This document shows, in pieces, positions 21,724 through 31,984 of a stretch of DNA of 64,000 bases; the first letter of the stretch is position 1; every line of letters begins with the position of its first letter. Source of the DNA: Branchiostoma floridae (Eukaryota > Chordata > Leptocardii > Amphioxiformes > Branchiostomatidae); assembly GCF_000003815.2 (NCBI RefSeq), contig NC_049984.1, positions 5,346,491 through 5,410,490 of the forward strand, read 5' to 3'. Under the pieces are notes generated by a model. The model did not search any database. It was not told the DNA's origin and worked only from the letters and a program-made list of their open reading frames with translations. Position numbers and translations under genes: made by a program.

Positions 21724-24700
21724 TCATTGCATCGGTGAGAAACCGACCGGTAGAAGCGCCTTGATTTCCATCTTCTGTACGAAAGGAACCAGTTCCATGC
21801 CTGAAAAAGAAGAGAAAAAAAAACATTCCAAAGACAAATAAAAGAATTTTACATTATGTAAGTCCCAATTACTGACAAACTATTCTTTGGTGGTGGACGG
21901 CCACTCCTATGAATTATACATATCGTTAGGCACTGCATAGTGCAAGCATGCATGGTACGCCGTGGCGTCAGGTTTTAGTTCTACTCAGTATTTATACTTC
22001 ATCAAATGTATCTTCGGAATCCAAAATCCCCCTGCTGTTTTAACAGAGTCCACGAATCTCAATCTGAGCGCTGTCATTTTCGAATTTCCCAACGCTACGT
22101 CAACACACGCTTTGACTGCTTTCATGTCGCTACAGTTAATTCAGGTTTACGTACCTGCTGCTATGATCTCAGGATGCTCGAAGACTTTCTTTCTTGCCTC
22201 CTGTCTAGCATCAAAAGCCTGGAATCCATCGTTGAACCACAGCTGGTAAACTGTAAGAGTGAGATGACGGGTACTGTACACACTTTATTGCAATATTTTC
22301 TACACTATCAAAACACATGGTTCACGTAGCCTAGCTGGACATGGTTTATTCCAGCGTATGTGCGCAAGGAAAATCACTAATTAAACTCAACGTGATTCAA
22401 CCTTCTCTTCGTTCATTCGGTGGTTTATTCGTTAGTTCTGACATACTCAAAACCTTGGATCGGGTCATTGACCCCTTAATCACCTCTGTTGAACTCCCCG
22501 AACTCGCTCTGATAGACGCCGAGAAGCTCACACGGAATCACTTTGGCCTTCTCGGTGGCGATCGCGAGTATGGCGCGCCTGAGCGGGTCCTGCCATTGCT
22601 GGTCAGCCGTCATCAGGTACGAACGGAGTTCGTACACACCTTAGAACGATCGAGATGTAGGAACGGGTCATATAACATGTATTGATTTAAGATTACCTCT
22701 GTTGAACTCTCCAAACTCGCTCTGATAGGCGCCGAGAAGCTCACACGGAACCACTTTGGCTTTTTCAGTGGCGAGTACAGCACGCCTGAGCGGGCCCTGC
22801 CATTGCTGGTCAGCCGTCATCAGGTACGAACGGAGCTCATACACACCTTAGAACGGTACCTCAACAGAATGTATAGGAAAGTTCCACATAATACTTAGTG
22901 AATGTCGTCTGTAGAAGAACCTTATAACTACTATTTCCAAGATTTATGCTGAAATGCTCATTCTCACAATCATCATTGGTCGGCTGTAGTGCAGTAAGTT
23001 TCGTTTTGTTGCCAAAATAGTCGTATCCAATAGTTTCGCAGTGACTAACTAAGCATGCAAATTAACACAGAAATTCTTTAAGCTGACCTGAAGAATATGC
23101 CTACTTTGGCACAGTATCTACTGTGTTCCACTGTCTAGATTTCTAACAGAACAAGTTATTTTCAGGTGCACAAATGCAGCCATGAATATACGGAGAGTGA
23201 TAACAATCTCAGCACCAGACCTCCAGCCTTGGACGGTACTCCTTGTTCGGACCACGGCATCAGATGCATGACGACGTTGTCCTGTTTCACCATCATCGGT
23301 AGAATCTTGGAGAAATACTTGCCGACCCATTCTGGGTCTTTAGCCAGAGCCTGCCTTACGGCCGCGCGGTGGGAAAAGTTGTCTGAAAATGACCGGGCGA
23401 GAAAGGGAAGACATATATTCATGGTCTATTCATACGTATACATATACATATAACAGGTATCGACTTTCGGGAACCTTTGACACACTTTGCTGACGTCTTG
23501 CGGCCCCCGCGCGTCGGAATAGATGAGGACCGATGGAAACAGTCAAAATTTTAGGGAGTTATTCTATTGTGTAGTATGAAAGATGAAAACTATGAAATAT
23601 GTTTTTAATGAACAAAACAAGATTTCGTAGAATGATAGCATCAGAATTTTCATCAATTTTACCGTATTCCCAAATATGAACAACTTCGTTGATGCCGCCG
23701 AGCTCCGTCCTCCAGTAGCCAATCAGCTTGGAGTGCTCCATGCGCATGTGCATGTTCTCGTCAGAGAGCTTCAGGAACTCCCCGAAACAGTCCGGCCGGA
23801 TGGAGTAGGTGCGCAGCTCGTACAGCTTCCGGTCCCCATCATGCACGGCGGGGGTCGTAGAGAGTTGCACAAACGATGCAGCCAGCTGTCCTTTCTGAAA
23901 ACGTGGGTCCTCAGTATAAGACATGTTCGTTAGGTACAATGTACCAAAAGGAAACAGCAAGCTATTGTTTTTTTTTATTTCCTTTTGTTTTCCTCCCCTT
24001 TCTTTCTTCTTTTTCTTTCTTTCTTCTTTTTCTTACTTTCTTTCTTTCTTTCTTTTTCTTTCTTTCTTTCTTTCTTTTACTTTATTCTTTCTTGCTAGTA
24101 CTTTATTCCTCCATCTTGCGGAGAGCATAAAAATTTAAAACATGCAGCTTATACAAATTACTTATATGCAACACAGTTTTGATTGTTGCATATAAGTAAC
24201 TACGATTGATTACGATTAATAATAGTAATACAGTTTCTTTCTTTCCTTCCTTCCTTCTTTCTTTTTTCTTTCAGTCTTTTTTCTTTTTGGGCTTCGGTAA
24301 CGTGAGATATCATTCTACTTCTATAAAATACGGAATCATTTGTGACATATTGTTGCTCGTGTTTACAAATAGTTGACACACGAAGTGTGCTCATACGAAG
24401 ATGCTAATGAGTGGTCCTGCCTACAACTGTTACCCTTCCGCAAATGCCGCTAGCTTAAAAAACATGTGGGTCGGGTTGACCAGTGCGTCAAAACTACCGT
24501 CATTTGCGGTGATGAAAGATACATTTTTGTATACGTAAGCCATTTAGCCTACAATTAATGGTAATTTTGGTGTGATGTATGAATTGTGTCATCGGAGGGA
24601 TAGATCTTGAGAGGAATGGCCCCCAAGCTAGCTGGGGGCGGGTAATCTCCAAGGAGATGTTGGAAGAAAAATGTGTTCTTCCAGCTCCCCGTTTAGACGT

Positions 24701-25775
24701 TTGAAACAAAATCGCCCGGGTGGCTAGGAACAGAAACGCCACGAACATGCCTCCAAACATCTGCTCTGAGAAAAGGGGCGGGGCTGTTGTTTGTGTAAGG
24801 GTAGGTTATTTCCAATTCACCTCCGATTCGAATGCTTAACTCCAATTCCTTAAAGTTCAAATCAATAAAAGCAATAAACGAGGCACATATCTGGCCTGCA
24901 AAAGGATGAACTATTGATGATATTCGGTGGATATTCGACAATTCCAATGTTTGTCTGTCTTTGTCCTGGTAACGAGCGTCCTCCCGGGACCCAGGGTCCA
25001 AAGTTCAATTTGGCGACAACTACAAGCTGGTAAATAGGTCATGCATATCCCAGAGCAACGCAGGGCCAGTTGATAAAACGTGTCAGGTATCAAATATGGA
25101 ATGACATGGAATATAAAAATGCAAGAACGTTGCAACTTTTGTACATAAGCACACTATGTTATTTACATTTGATAGGATTAACGCTACAGAGTTGATTTTA
25201 ATAAACTGTCTCCGAATCAATAAAGGAAATACTTTGTCTATCCTTGACTTCTTAATAGGCATGAGGATTGGAGGAGAAACAAAAGGGAACTTAGTACCAA
25301 ACGTAATAATTTCCGTCTGATTATGACATTTATGAAGTTTTTTTCAACTGATAGTAGCTCACTACTTTGACACATAATCAGGTTTGAGGATGTTGGTCTT
25401 TCGGCTAACTAGTTTGGAACTTTTTCTGGACGTTGCGTTTCGTAGAAGAGGTCTAACGTTATATATGATACACAATATTGAGAGAAGTTATTTCTTTGGC
25501 CTTTGGCCATGGAACGTATTTTACAAGAAATTGGGTATGAAAGCTATCAGTGTGGATTCAATGTTGTAAGGTAAATGTAAACTATAAAACTAATAAGAAA
25601 GTCTACAGATACCGCCATTTGTATGTAGCGCAAAACGAGCAAATACTTCAACTTGAACTTAGCAAAATGCTGACATTGCGAATTGACCTATTTTGAAGGA
25701 AAAACACACCTTGAAGAATGAAGTCTTCTGCTGGGCAAGTAACGAAGTCGTCAGCCGAAGAAGGGAATGTTGCAT
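21724..25775 (-). CDS. NIPSNAP3: NIPSNAP family mitochondrial protein, NIPSNAP3-like, with duplicated exon 4
   Basis: Exons: 25775-25710, 23894-23663, 23382-23221, 22846-22697 (4a) or 22639-22484 (4b), 22250-22155, 21800-21724. Splice phases agree; the product is 260 aa with 4a or 262 aa with 4b. Exon 1 encodes MQHSLLRLTTSLLAQQKTSF, a basic Ser/Leu-rich mitochondrial targeting segment. The two NIPSNAP repeats follow: KLYELRTYSIRPDCFGEF with ENMHMRMEHSKLIGYW and VHIWEYG, then GVYELRSYLMTADQQW with CELLG and VYQLWFNDGF. It ends PVGFSPMQ. NIPSNAP proteins are mitochondrial and take part in mitophagy signalling; that role is known for vertebrate NIPSNAP1/2 and only inferred here. Exon 3 uses a weak GTCTGG donor. 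The promoter is shared head-to-head with PDRG1. Confidence 0.9.
22484..22639 (-). other. NIPSNAP3: Alternative copy (4b) of NIPSNAP3 exon 4
   Basis: Same acceptor (CTAAG|GTGTGTA), donor (AACAGAG|GTGATT) and phase 1-1 as exon 4a, and two codons longer. It encodes QDPLRRAILAIATEKAKVIP where 4a has QGPLRRAVLATEKAKVVP. Only 57 bases separate the copies. Similarity extends a few bases beyond the exon on each side. Confidence 0.85.
23968..24290. repeat. CTTT/CCTT polypyrimidine tracts in NIPSNAP3 intron 1
   Basis: Two T/C-rich runs (23968-24100 and ~24230-24290) of TTTC and TTCC repeats. The rest of intron 1 (23895-25709) shows no gene; the 86-residue frame near 24500-24760 (minus) lacks a signature or splice context. 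Confidence 0.85.
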
Positions 25776-26023
25776 TTTGTCCAATAATACCCAAAACTTG
25801 AGCTCCTAGACAAAAATTCAAGAGTTCTGTCTTAGCGTCTCTGGTCAGCTGGCCTTGGTTTACTTGTTGACCACTTCCGCAATCGGTAATTTATTGGGTC
25901 ATAGAGTTCAAAGGTCAGATTAAAATGGCGGCGGCTATGTGGCAAACGTGCGTGTTTTGACCAGTTTCCCTCTGTTTGACGCTACAGTTTCGCTAGTTCG
26001 TGGTTTTGAGACCTGTCGGTAGG
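25776..26023. promoter_or_regulatory. Compact bidirectional promoter, NIPSNAP3 / PDRG1
   Basis: The two start codons lie only ~250 bp apart, head to head. The interval holds CACTTCCGC (25872-25880, ETS/GABP type), an inverted CCAAT box (ATTGG at 25893-25897) and AAAATGGCGGC (25922 onward, YY1-type). These motifs are typical of CpG-type promoters of mitochondrial and housekeeping genes in animals. The YY1-like site contains an ATG that opens an 11-codon upstream frame (25925-25960) ahead of PDRG1. No TATA box is visible. Confidence 0.6.
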
Positions 26024-27816
26024 ATGGCCAGGGACCCTAACTTCGTGCTGGGTTACCTAACTCAGGTAGAGGAGTTGGCAGAGGACATACTCACCGACAA
26101 ACGACAGGTAAATAAGTTGGCCCCTCCCCATCTTCCATTTTCGGAAGGGACCACGCACAGACGCTGCTGCTTTAATATTATCAATTATCCGGCAACTTAG
26201 TCGTCGAGGGATTCAAACAACAATTATTACGACATCAATGAAAACATGTATTCGGTGGTACTATTTCGGGGCGTGGGTCTAGAGATAACGTTAATATTTA
26301 TAGGCGTGACAGACTTTTCCTTTATACCTTCAGCCAATTTCTACTGTTCCATTTCTGTAGATTGTGGATTTAGACAAGAAAAGGAATGCTGCCAGAGAGG
26401 CACTCAGATGTCTGAGGAAGGAAGAACAGGCTGTCACCAAAGGTAACATTGATCACTGGTTTGACTTCCTGTTGTTGTTGTCCAAGTTTAGTGTCTGTTT
26501 CATCGCTATACTAGTACGTGGTCATCTTGGTGCTTCCCAGGTGTAGTGTGTTCACAGGCACTTCCACTGAGCATCTCCACATATGTACACGGAAATGATT
26601 CCTGGCGCCAAATTCCTAACATTATGTTTTTATAATTCACAATACATGTAGTAATATCTATATTGATCAGGCTAAAAACAAAGTTGATATTCCAATGTTG
26701 GAGTGTATTGCAGAAAAGTATTGCCCTGATGACTTTGGAGTGTTTTTTATTTGTTCCTTTCTTTGTCCAGGTGGAAAGGCCTGGGTGTGTTTTGGAGACA
26801 TGTTCGTGAAGATACCAAAAGAAACAGCAACAAACATGTTGGAAACTGGTGAGCAAAAACTCTTTACAGTGTTAGCATTAGAGATAAATACTAACAGACT
26901 GTAAAAGCTACTGTATTTGTGGGTTGTATAGTCCCATTGTTATGTAGCATTATCCAGGTAGTGAACAGTAGTGTAGGAGAAACTTTCAACTCTCCTTTCC
27001 TTTGCTCTTGTTATTTTCTTGGACCAGGAAGCCCCAAAATGCATATATTCTTTTCATTTTCTAACCAGTCAACTGATTTTTTTCAGGTCCATTTTTTTCT
27101 GGACTGGTCCAACAAGAAAAAACGATTTTTTACCGGTCACGACTACTAGAAGATTAGCTCTTCTGTTAGCTAAACTGGTACAAGATCACATTTTTCTCTC
27201 AATTTCCATTGTTTACCTTTTCCAGATCAGAAGCAGCTAGACTCAGAAATTGACAGATTAAGAGACGGACTGCAGCCAAAGGTGTCAAAACTCAGGGACA
27301 TGGAAAGTAAGTATTTTAGACCATTGCTACATGGTAATATCATAAACTGTCATGCATGTCTTAATGGGTAAGTAGATAAGGGCCTTATATCCTGCTGTAG
27401 TACTCAAAGCAAATACTGTAAATGCATTTAAGTTCGCGGGGATTTAATTTCGCGGTAGTGGGAAAAATGACTTTTCGCGGTGGATTTAATTTCGCGGTAA
27501 CACCATCTACTGCAGTCTAATACCTTAATAGAAAAATGTTCGCGGTGGATTTAATTTCGCGGTAAAGTGGTCGCCGCGAAAACCGCGAACATTAATCCAC
27601 CGCGAACATTTCTGCATTTACAGTACTGTAACTAAAGTTACATGACTACCTTGCATTCTGAATGAAGAGATGACTCAGCAAATTTCACTTCTTTCTGTAC
27701 ATCTAACATCTAAAGTAAATTTTCTTTTGTATTGTGTGTTGATAGGTAAACCGGAGCTGAAGGGGTTTGGTCTACAGCCACTGTCAAAGGAAGAGGCAAA
27801 CATCTTCAAGCCTTGA
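26024..27816 (+). CDS. PDRG1: p53 and DNA-damage-regulated protein 1 (prefoldin-like)
   Basis: Five exons: 26024-26107, 26361-26442, 26771-26848, 27226-27306, 27746-27816. All are GT-AG with matching phases, giving 131 aa, close to the 133 aa of the human protein. It starts MARDPNFVLGYLTQVEEL. Family landmarks in order are EELAEDILTDKRQIVDLD, AWVCFGDMFVKIP, a heptad-like EIDRLRDGLQPKV coiled coil and KPELKGFGLQPLS. PDRG1 is a small beta-type prefoldin-like subunit of the R2TP/URI1-associated PAQosome chaperone in vertebrates. The start is the first ATG in frame with the family N-terminus; a short upstream frame precedes it. One intron holds a MITE (27414-27625). Confidence 0.95.
27414..27625. 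mobile_element. MITE with CTGTAAATGCA ends, copy 2
   Basis: Same ends and TTCGCGGT-rich arms as 21391-21601, flanked by TA, inside the last PDRG1 intron. The arms could form a long hairpin in the pre-mRNA. Confidence 0.85.
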
Positions 27817-27899
27817 CATGGAACTACATACTTTATATAGAAAGCAAACACACCAAAAAATGCTTTAAAAAATACCACTGATTGACAGAGAAAATCTAA

Positions 27900-28025
27900 C
27901 TGGTCTACATGTATGTGGACACATAGTTACTAATGTCAATGGGAAAAATTATCTAAAGGGCTGCCAAAAAGTGGTCACATTGGCCAGGTGGTCCTTACAT
28001 AGAAGTGATCACCTGTACAAGATCA
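27900..28025. repeat. Dispersed repeat in the PDRG1 3' UTR
   Basis: The segment around CTGCCAAAAAGTGGTCACAT and CAATGGGAAAAATTATC is homologous, inverted, to ~41845-41945 (GACCACTTTTTGGCAGTCCC, AATCTTTCCCATCAACATG) in a CEP192 intron. A weaker match lies near 37795-37890. Its class is unknown. Confidence 0.6.
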
Positions 28026-28889
28026 GCCGTGCAAATGCTGTTGTGTAATATTAAAACTAATGAGTGTTGATTAAGCCAAGAGGTTGCTTATATAACTTTC
28101 CCTCATTTAAGATGCAATTTAGTGCCAATGGATTCTACTTACATCTCCATGTCTAACATGTCAAATGATGTCAGGCTTATAATATGTGATGTACTGCTAC
28201 TATGTCAACAATGATACTGTATGAAAGATATGGCTGTCTACGTCTGCCAATCATCAAATGATTGGAGAGGCAGTAAAAACAGGAGACAGAAATCAAGGTA
28301 GCATGCTATTAATGCTGTAATATATAGCGGTAGTTTATTTGAATCGTACATGCATGCAAACAAAGTTGATGATATATGTACAGTAGACATCAATGTGTGA
28401 AGAGTCAATTGTTTAATATCAGTTTTAGTCATTAACCATTACCACTCTCACAATTAGTATTGTATGTATATAACAAGGCAAGAGCTTTTATTGTTTTGTG
28501 CAATGTAACATTAGTTCACCTCAAAAAGATATTGTCATACCCATCATTTTGCCTGAGTTTTTTTAACTTTGTCTCAGGCATTTTGTTATTGTATGAAAAT
28601 TACATTGTACTTTAATGTCTTATCCTTAGTGATAAAAAAAATAGTCTTGCTTAAGTATGCTATTTATGACAATGATCATACTGGTGCCAGGTGAGATCAT
28701 ACTATTCAACGTCATTCATTAACATTACATAGAAATATGTGAATTCAAGCCACCTATCTATTCTGTAAAGCACACACACGCCGTTACCTCAAAGAGTTTC
28801 TTCCAACTTTTGCCATATGGTTTGAGTATTGATCAGTCTCAGGCATCACAGTTCATGTAAGTTCACTTTGCACAGCTCACAAATCTTGC

Positions 28890-28895
28890 AATAAA
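28890..28895 (+). terminator. PDRG1: Poly(A) signal of PDRG1
   Basis: AATAAA about 1.07 kb after the stop, with no intervening gene on either strand that I can support. Confidence 0.5.
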
Positions 28896-29287
28896 GTTAA
28901 AGTTTAAACCAAACAAATGTGTTGTGCATTCCGAAGTGGTGAGTACGAAAACATAACATCCTGAATCCTGGAGTATATTCATTGATTTGGCAGGTCCTTG
29001 GAAAGTAAGGTTATTGTCACACAAACCTGTAAACTAAAAACTTTTCCCCATTGGTCTTTTGATAGCCTACCTTCCGTCTTCTTTCATGACTAGTACTACT
29101 TCTAGTTACAAGGTGATGCTTCACCCTACAGTCTCCTTGTGCCCCTGTAGGTCCATCTATTTCATTACTGTGTACTTGCTGTGTACATGAAACTCCTGAA
29201 CGCACCTCAGAGAGAGTCCCTCCAAACTACATTTTGTTGAGATTCTTTTGTCATTTGAAAGTCCCCCTTCCTTGGATTTCCTGTTTC

Positions 29288-29935
29288 TTAGTCCCTCTTG
29301 ATGCTTTTCTTCTTTTGTTTGCGTTTCTGACCCTCCTCGCAAATTTCTTCCGCACGCCTGTACACCTCCTCTGGCACCCCGTCTGCAAAGGCTACTTCTG
29401 CTTCCCTCACGTTGTTGGCTCTCTGTGCGTCTTGAATACTTTTTAGTATGTCATCCACAAGCTTTCTTGCCTTGACCCTTTTCTGCTTTTTCTTCGCTTC
29501 CTCTTGTTGTAGGTCAGCAAATGTCTTACGCGTCCGGGGACACCTTATCTGACTGTTGTACAGGCTCAAGAAGTCCCCGTGGTCTCGCAGACATGCCTTG
29601 CACGGGCCTACGATGCTGTGTCGTAGTTTTGTAGCTGCGTCCAGTTTCTCCCAGTTACTGAGGCTGAAGTGTTCCAAGAACCTTGCCTTCTCCCCGCGAC
29701 GATTCGGTTTCCAGTTGTTCATGACTTTCCCGATGTGGGTCACGCTTGCACCGAAGATTTTGAAGCTCAGCTCCTCCCCCTTTCCTTCTCCAAAGATGTT
29801 TTTGAAAGTCTCGTAACGCTCCACAAGGTTTCCTTGGCCGTACTTTTTGATTCGTCTTTCCTCGTCGGACAAGCCAAAAACCTTGGTCTCCCGGACCCCA
29901 ACACGGCCGAACCCGCAGGTGATCTTCAGAGCCAT
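29288..29935 (-). CDS. Unrecognised basic 215-aa protein, single coding exon
   Basis: The frame is open from 30049, but a good acceptor (TTTTTCCCGTATAG at 29988) suggests the exon starts at 29987. The first ATG after it (29935, CGACATGG) starts MALKITCGFGRVGVRET. A non-coding exon upstream (donor at 30714-30712) would then explain why no upstream frame joins in phase. Visible features: SNWEKLDAATKLRHSIVGPC, a Cys pair (CKAC), RCPRTRK, and two Lys/Arg clusters (KKKQKR near the middle of the C-terminal half, KRKQKKKSIKRD at the end) that could be nuclear signals; the C-terminal third is charged and helical-looking. I do not recognise the family and assign no function. Confidence 0.6.
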   Translation of the reverse strand: MALKITCGFGRVGVRETKVFGLSDEERRIKKYGQGNLVERYETFKNIFGEGKGEELSFKIFGASVTHIGKVMNNWKPNRRGEKARFLEHFSLSNWEKLDAATKLRHSIVGPCKACLRDHGDFLSLYNSQIRCPRTRKTFADLQQEEAKKKQKRVKARKLVDDILKSIQDAQRANNVREAEVAFADGVPEEVYRRAEEICEEGQKRKQKKKSIKRD

Positions 29936-30107
29936 GTCGTGTGTATTGATTGTTTGGCCAGCTGCTTCAATGACTTCTCCGTCAAATCTATACGGGAAAA
30001 ATTGGAAGAAACTGGTGTTTAGGCACAGAGAAAAGCATGCGCGTTTCAATGGCTGGTTTTCAAGACAATGCTGTATTCTTTGTTACCGTAGCCTATACAT
30101 TGTCTTG

Positions 30108-30300
30108 TACTCCCCAAGCAGAGGTTAGGCTCCGACTGTTTTACGTTTGTATGCGTTTTATTGGGCTTTCTATTTTGTACTGCTTTCTTGTGGTCGCGCG
30201 GCCGTTAGGCCGCGAAAACAGTACAAAATAGAGAGCCCGATAAAAACGTTGAGAAAACGTCAAGAAAAAATTGCCGGAGCCTAACCTCTGCTTGGAGAAG
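30108..30300. mobile_element. Palindromic MITE (hAT-like), copy 2
   Basis: Begins TACTCCCCAAGCAGAGGTTA and ends TAACCTCTGCTTGGAGA, like 4165-4381. The centre carries a CpG-rich GCGGCCGTTAGGCCGCG palindrome. Flanks TGTCTTG (30101-30107) and TGTTTTG (30301-30307) look like a decayed target duplication. It lies in the putative 5' intron of the 215-aa gene. Confidence 0.75.
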
Positions 30301-30713
30301 TGTTTTGACACGGCACTTAGAATGCATGCCCTCATCCCTGGTCATACATAGCAAAAAATGATAGCATCCTTTGCAGAGTTCTACCTGCGCAGGTTTTATT
30401 TGATGGAGGAGTGGGGAAACCGGAGTGGGCCACTGGTAGGGCGGAAACTACCTCAATTTATTACAGAACATTAGACCATTTGCATGATTTGAGCATTTTT
30501 CAACTACTCATATCCGAGGCCCGGGCGACTCTATTTTGGAGTCCAATTTTGCGTAATATTGCAATTCGATCTGTAATTCCGTCCATGTTCCCGTAGTCTT
30601 GAGAGCGTAGTAGACGAGTATCATTGTGCTATTTGCTTTCTACTGACATACATTTTGTAACATCATGTGCACCTGTTGAGCAATAAGTTCATTCATAAAA
30701 ACAAAACACCTAC

Positions 30714-30850
30714 CTTGTACCAGTCGCCTATGCTAAGTTTAGCCTCCGTTGTCTGACCAGGGTTGTAATACGTACAGTCGGTGGCTTGGGTTCCTCAACA
30801 AAGTGTGCTGACGAGAAACTGTGAGTAGTTTGGGCATCCACTGGCTTTTT
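30714..30850 (-). promoter_or_regulatory. Putative non-coding first exon and TATA-like promoter of the 215-aa gene
   Basis: On the minus strand a CAATAAAAAGCC stretch (plus-strand 30839-30850) could be a TATA-like box. About 130 bp downstream is a good donor, TACAAG|GTAGGT. The exon between has no ATG frame that survives to the donor, so it would be 5' UTR. Inferred from motifs only. Confidence 0.35.
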
Positions 30851-31984
30851 ATTGTTCTGATCTTCATAATTAGCCAATTAAGATCAACCAATCAGAAAGC
30901 GGGGTTATTCGGCTGTGGCTGAAAAGGGTATGAAGTGTCTAGACAAGACATCAAAACGGTGTCGGCTTTGTGTTTCACAGGTCTGTAGCAGTGTAGTATT
31001 AAGCTCCATACATGCTAGCATTATCATTTGCATTTCCTTAACCTTTTGTTCTACGGTAGAGCTCTATACTATTGTTCTGTACCTTTGTATTGTTGTTATG
31101 GAAATTTCTTTTTATCGTGGGGACATGCTTCACTTTTCCTGTCAACCGCCGAAAACTAAGGCCCTGCCTTGGTTCTCGCTTCATTCTTTAAAAATATGTA
31201 ATTTGCACTCCTTTGAACTTTTGTGTTCTTGAATCTTGATAGAGGGGGTCTTGATAGTCATGTCGAATTCTGTGGAAAATGAAGATGTAGAAGAAATTTG
31301 GGAGAGGTCGAGTCAGAATAGGAAAGCCCAAGGAAGTTGAATAGTCCTCATTGGAAAGCCTCAAGAGGCTAGGAAAAAATCAAAGACTTGAACTGTTGAA
31401 GGCTGGGCCTTATTTATGGTGTGAAGGTCAGACAGAAATGTGTAAAACAATCTTTTGTAGTTCAAGAATAACTTGAATAAGTTCTGGTACATGTATTCAA
31501 TGAGCTTTTCTCAACTTGATAAAAGCTGCTTGATATATACACTAACATTATCAATGTATACCATATATACCATGTACTTGCAATGTATACCATCTACTTG
31601 CAATTAGCCCTTGGGCACGAACTTGCAAATAAACTTCTATTGATCATCATTATCACAACCGTGTGCAGGGCTTCGCCAAGCCAATCACTGTTCTTCTACT
31701 TTCCAGCTTCGAGGGTGTAGTCCGGGAAATCAAGGAGGTTGAAACCAACCTCCCTGGGTAAAGCTAGCTAATCAGGCCAGCACCTTAGTCTTTTCACCAT
31801 TTTTAGTTCTTATATAACGTCCTTGATCTGTATTTTACTGATGGGAAAACCACTGCCTGTATTTCACTACCCGCGGAGTTCCCGTAACGACCCAACACCG
31901 AGCTCCGACGAGCAGGTAAGGATGTACCCTACGCATCCAGCTAAAGTTCGCACATCCGGGACATTCGCAGATTGCTGAACAAAA
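30851..31984. other. Intergenic stretch before COX7C
   Basis: No gene supported. The last ~100 bp before 31985 are more GC-rich and should hold the COX7C promoter and leader; no TATA box is seen. Confidence 0.4.

Noticed and set aside
24500-24760. 86-residue minus-strand frame starting MFGGMFVAFLFLATRA
   Set aside because: Considered as an alternative NIPSNAP3 first exon, but the exon at 25775-25710 gives a better targeting peptide and matches phase; no donor follows this frame.
30714-30790. QTTEAKLSIGDWYK reading of the exon before the 215-aa gene
   Set aside because: Its phase at the donor does not fit the next acceptor (gives an immediate TGA), so the exon is treated as non-coding.
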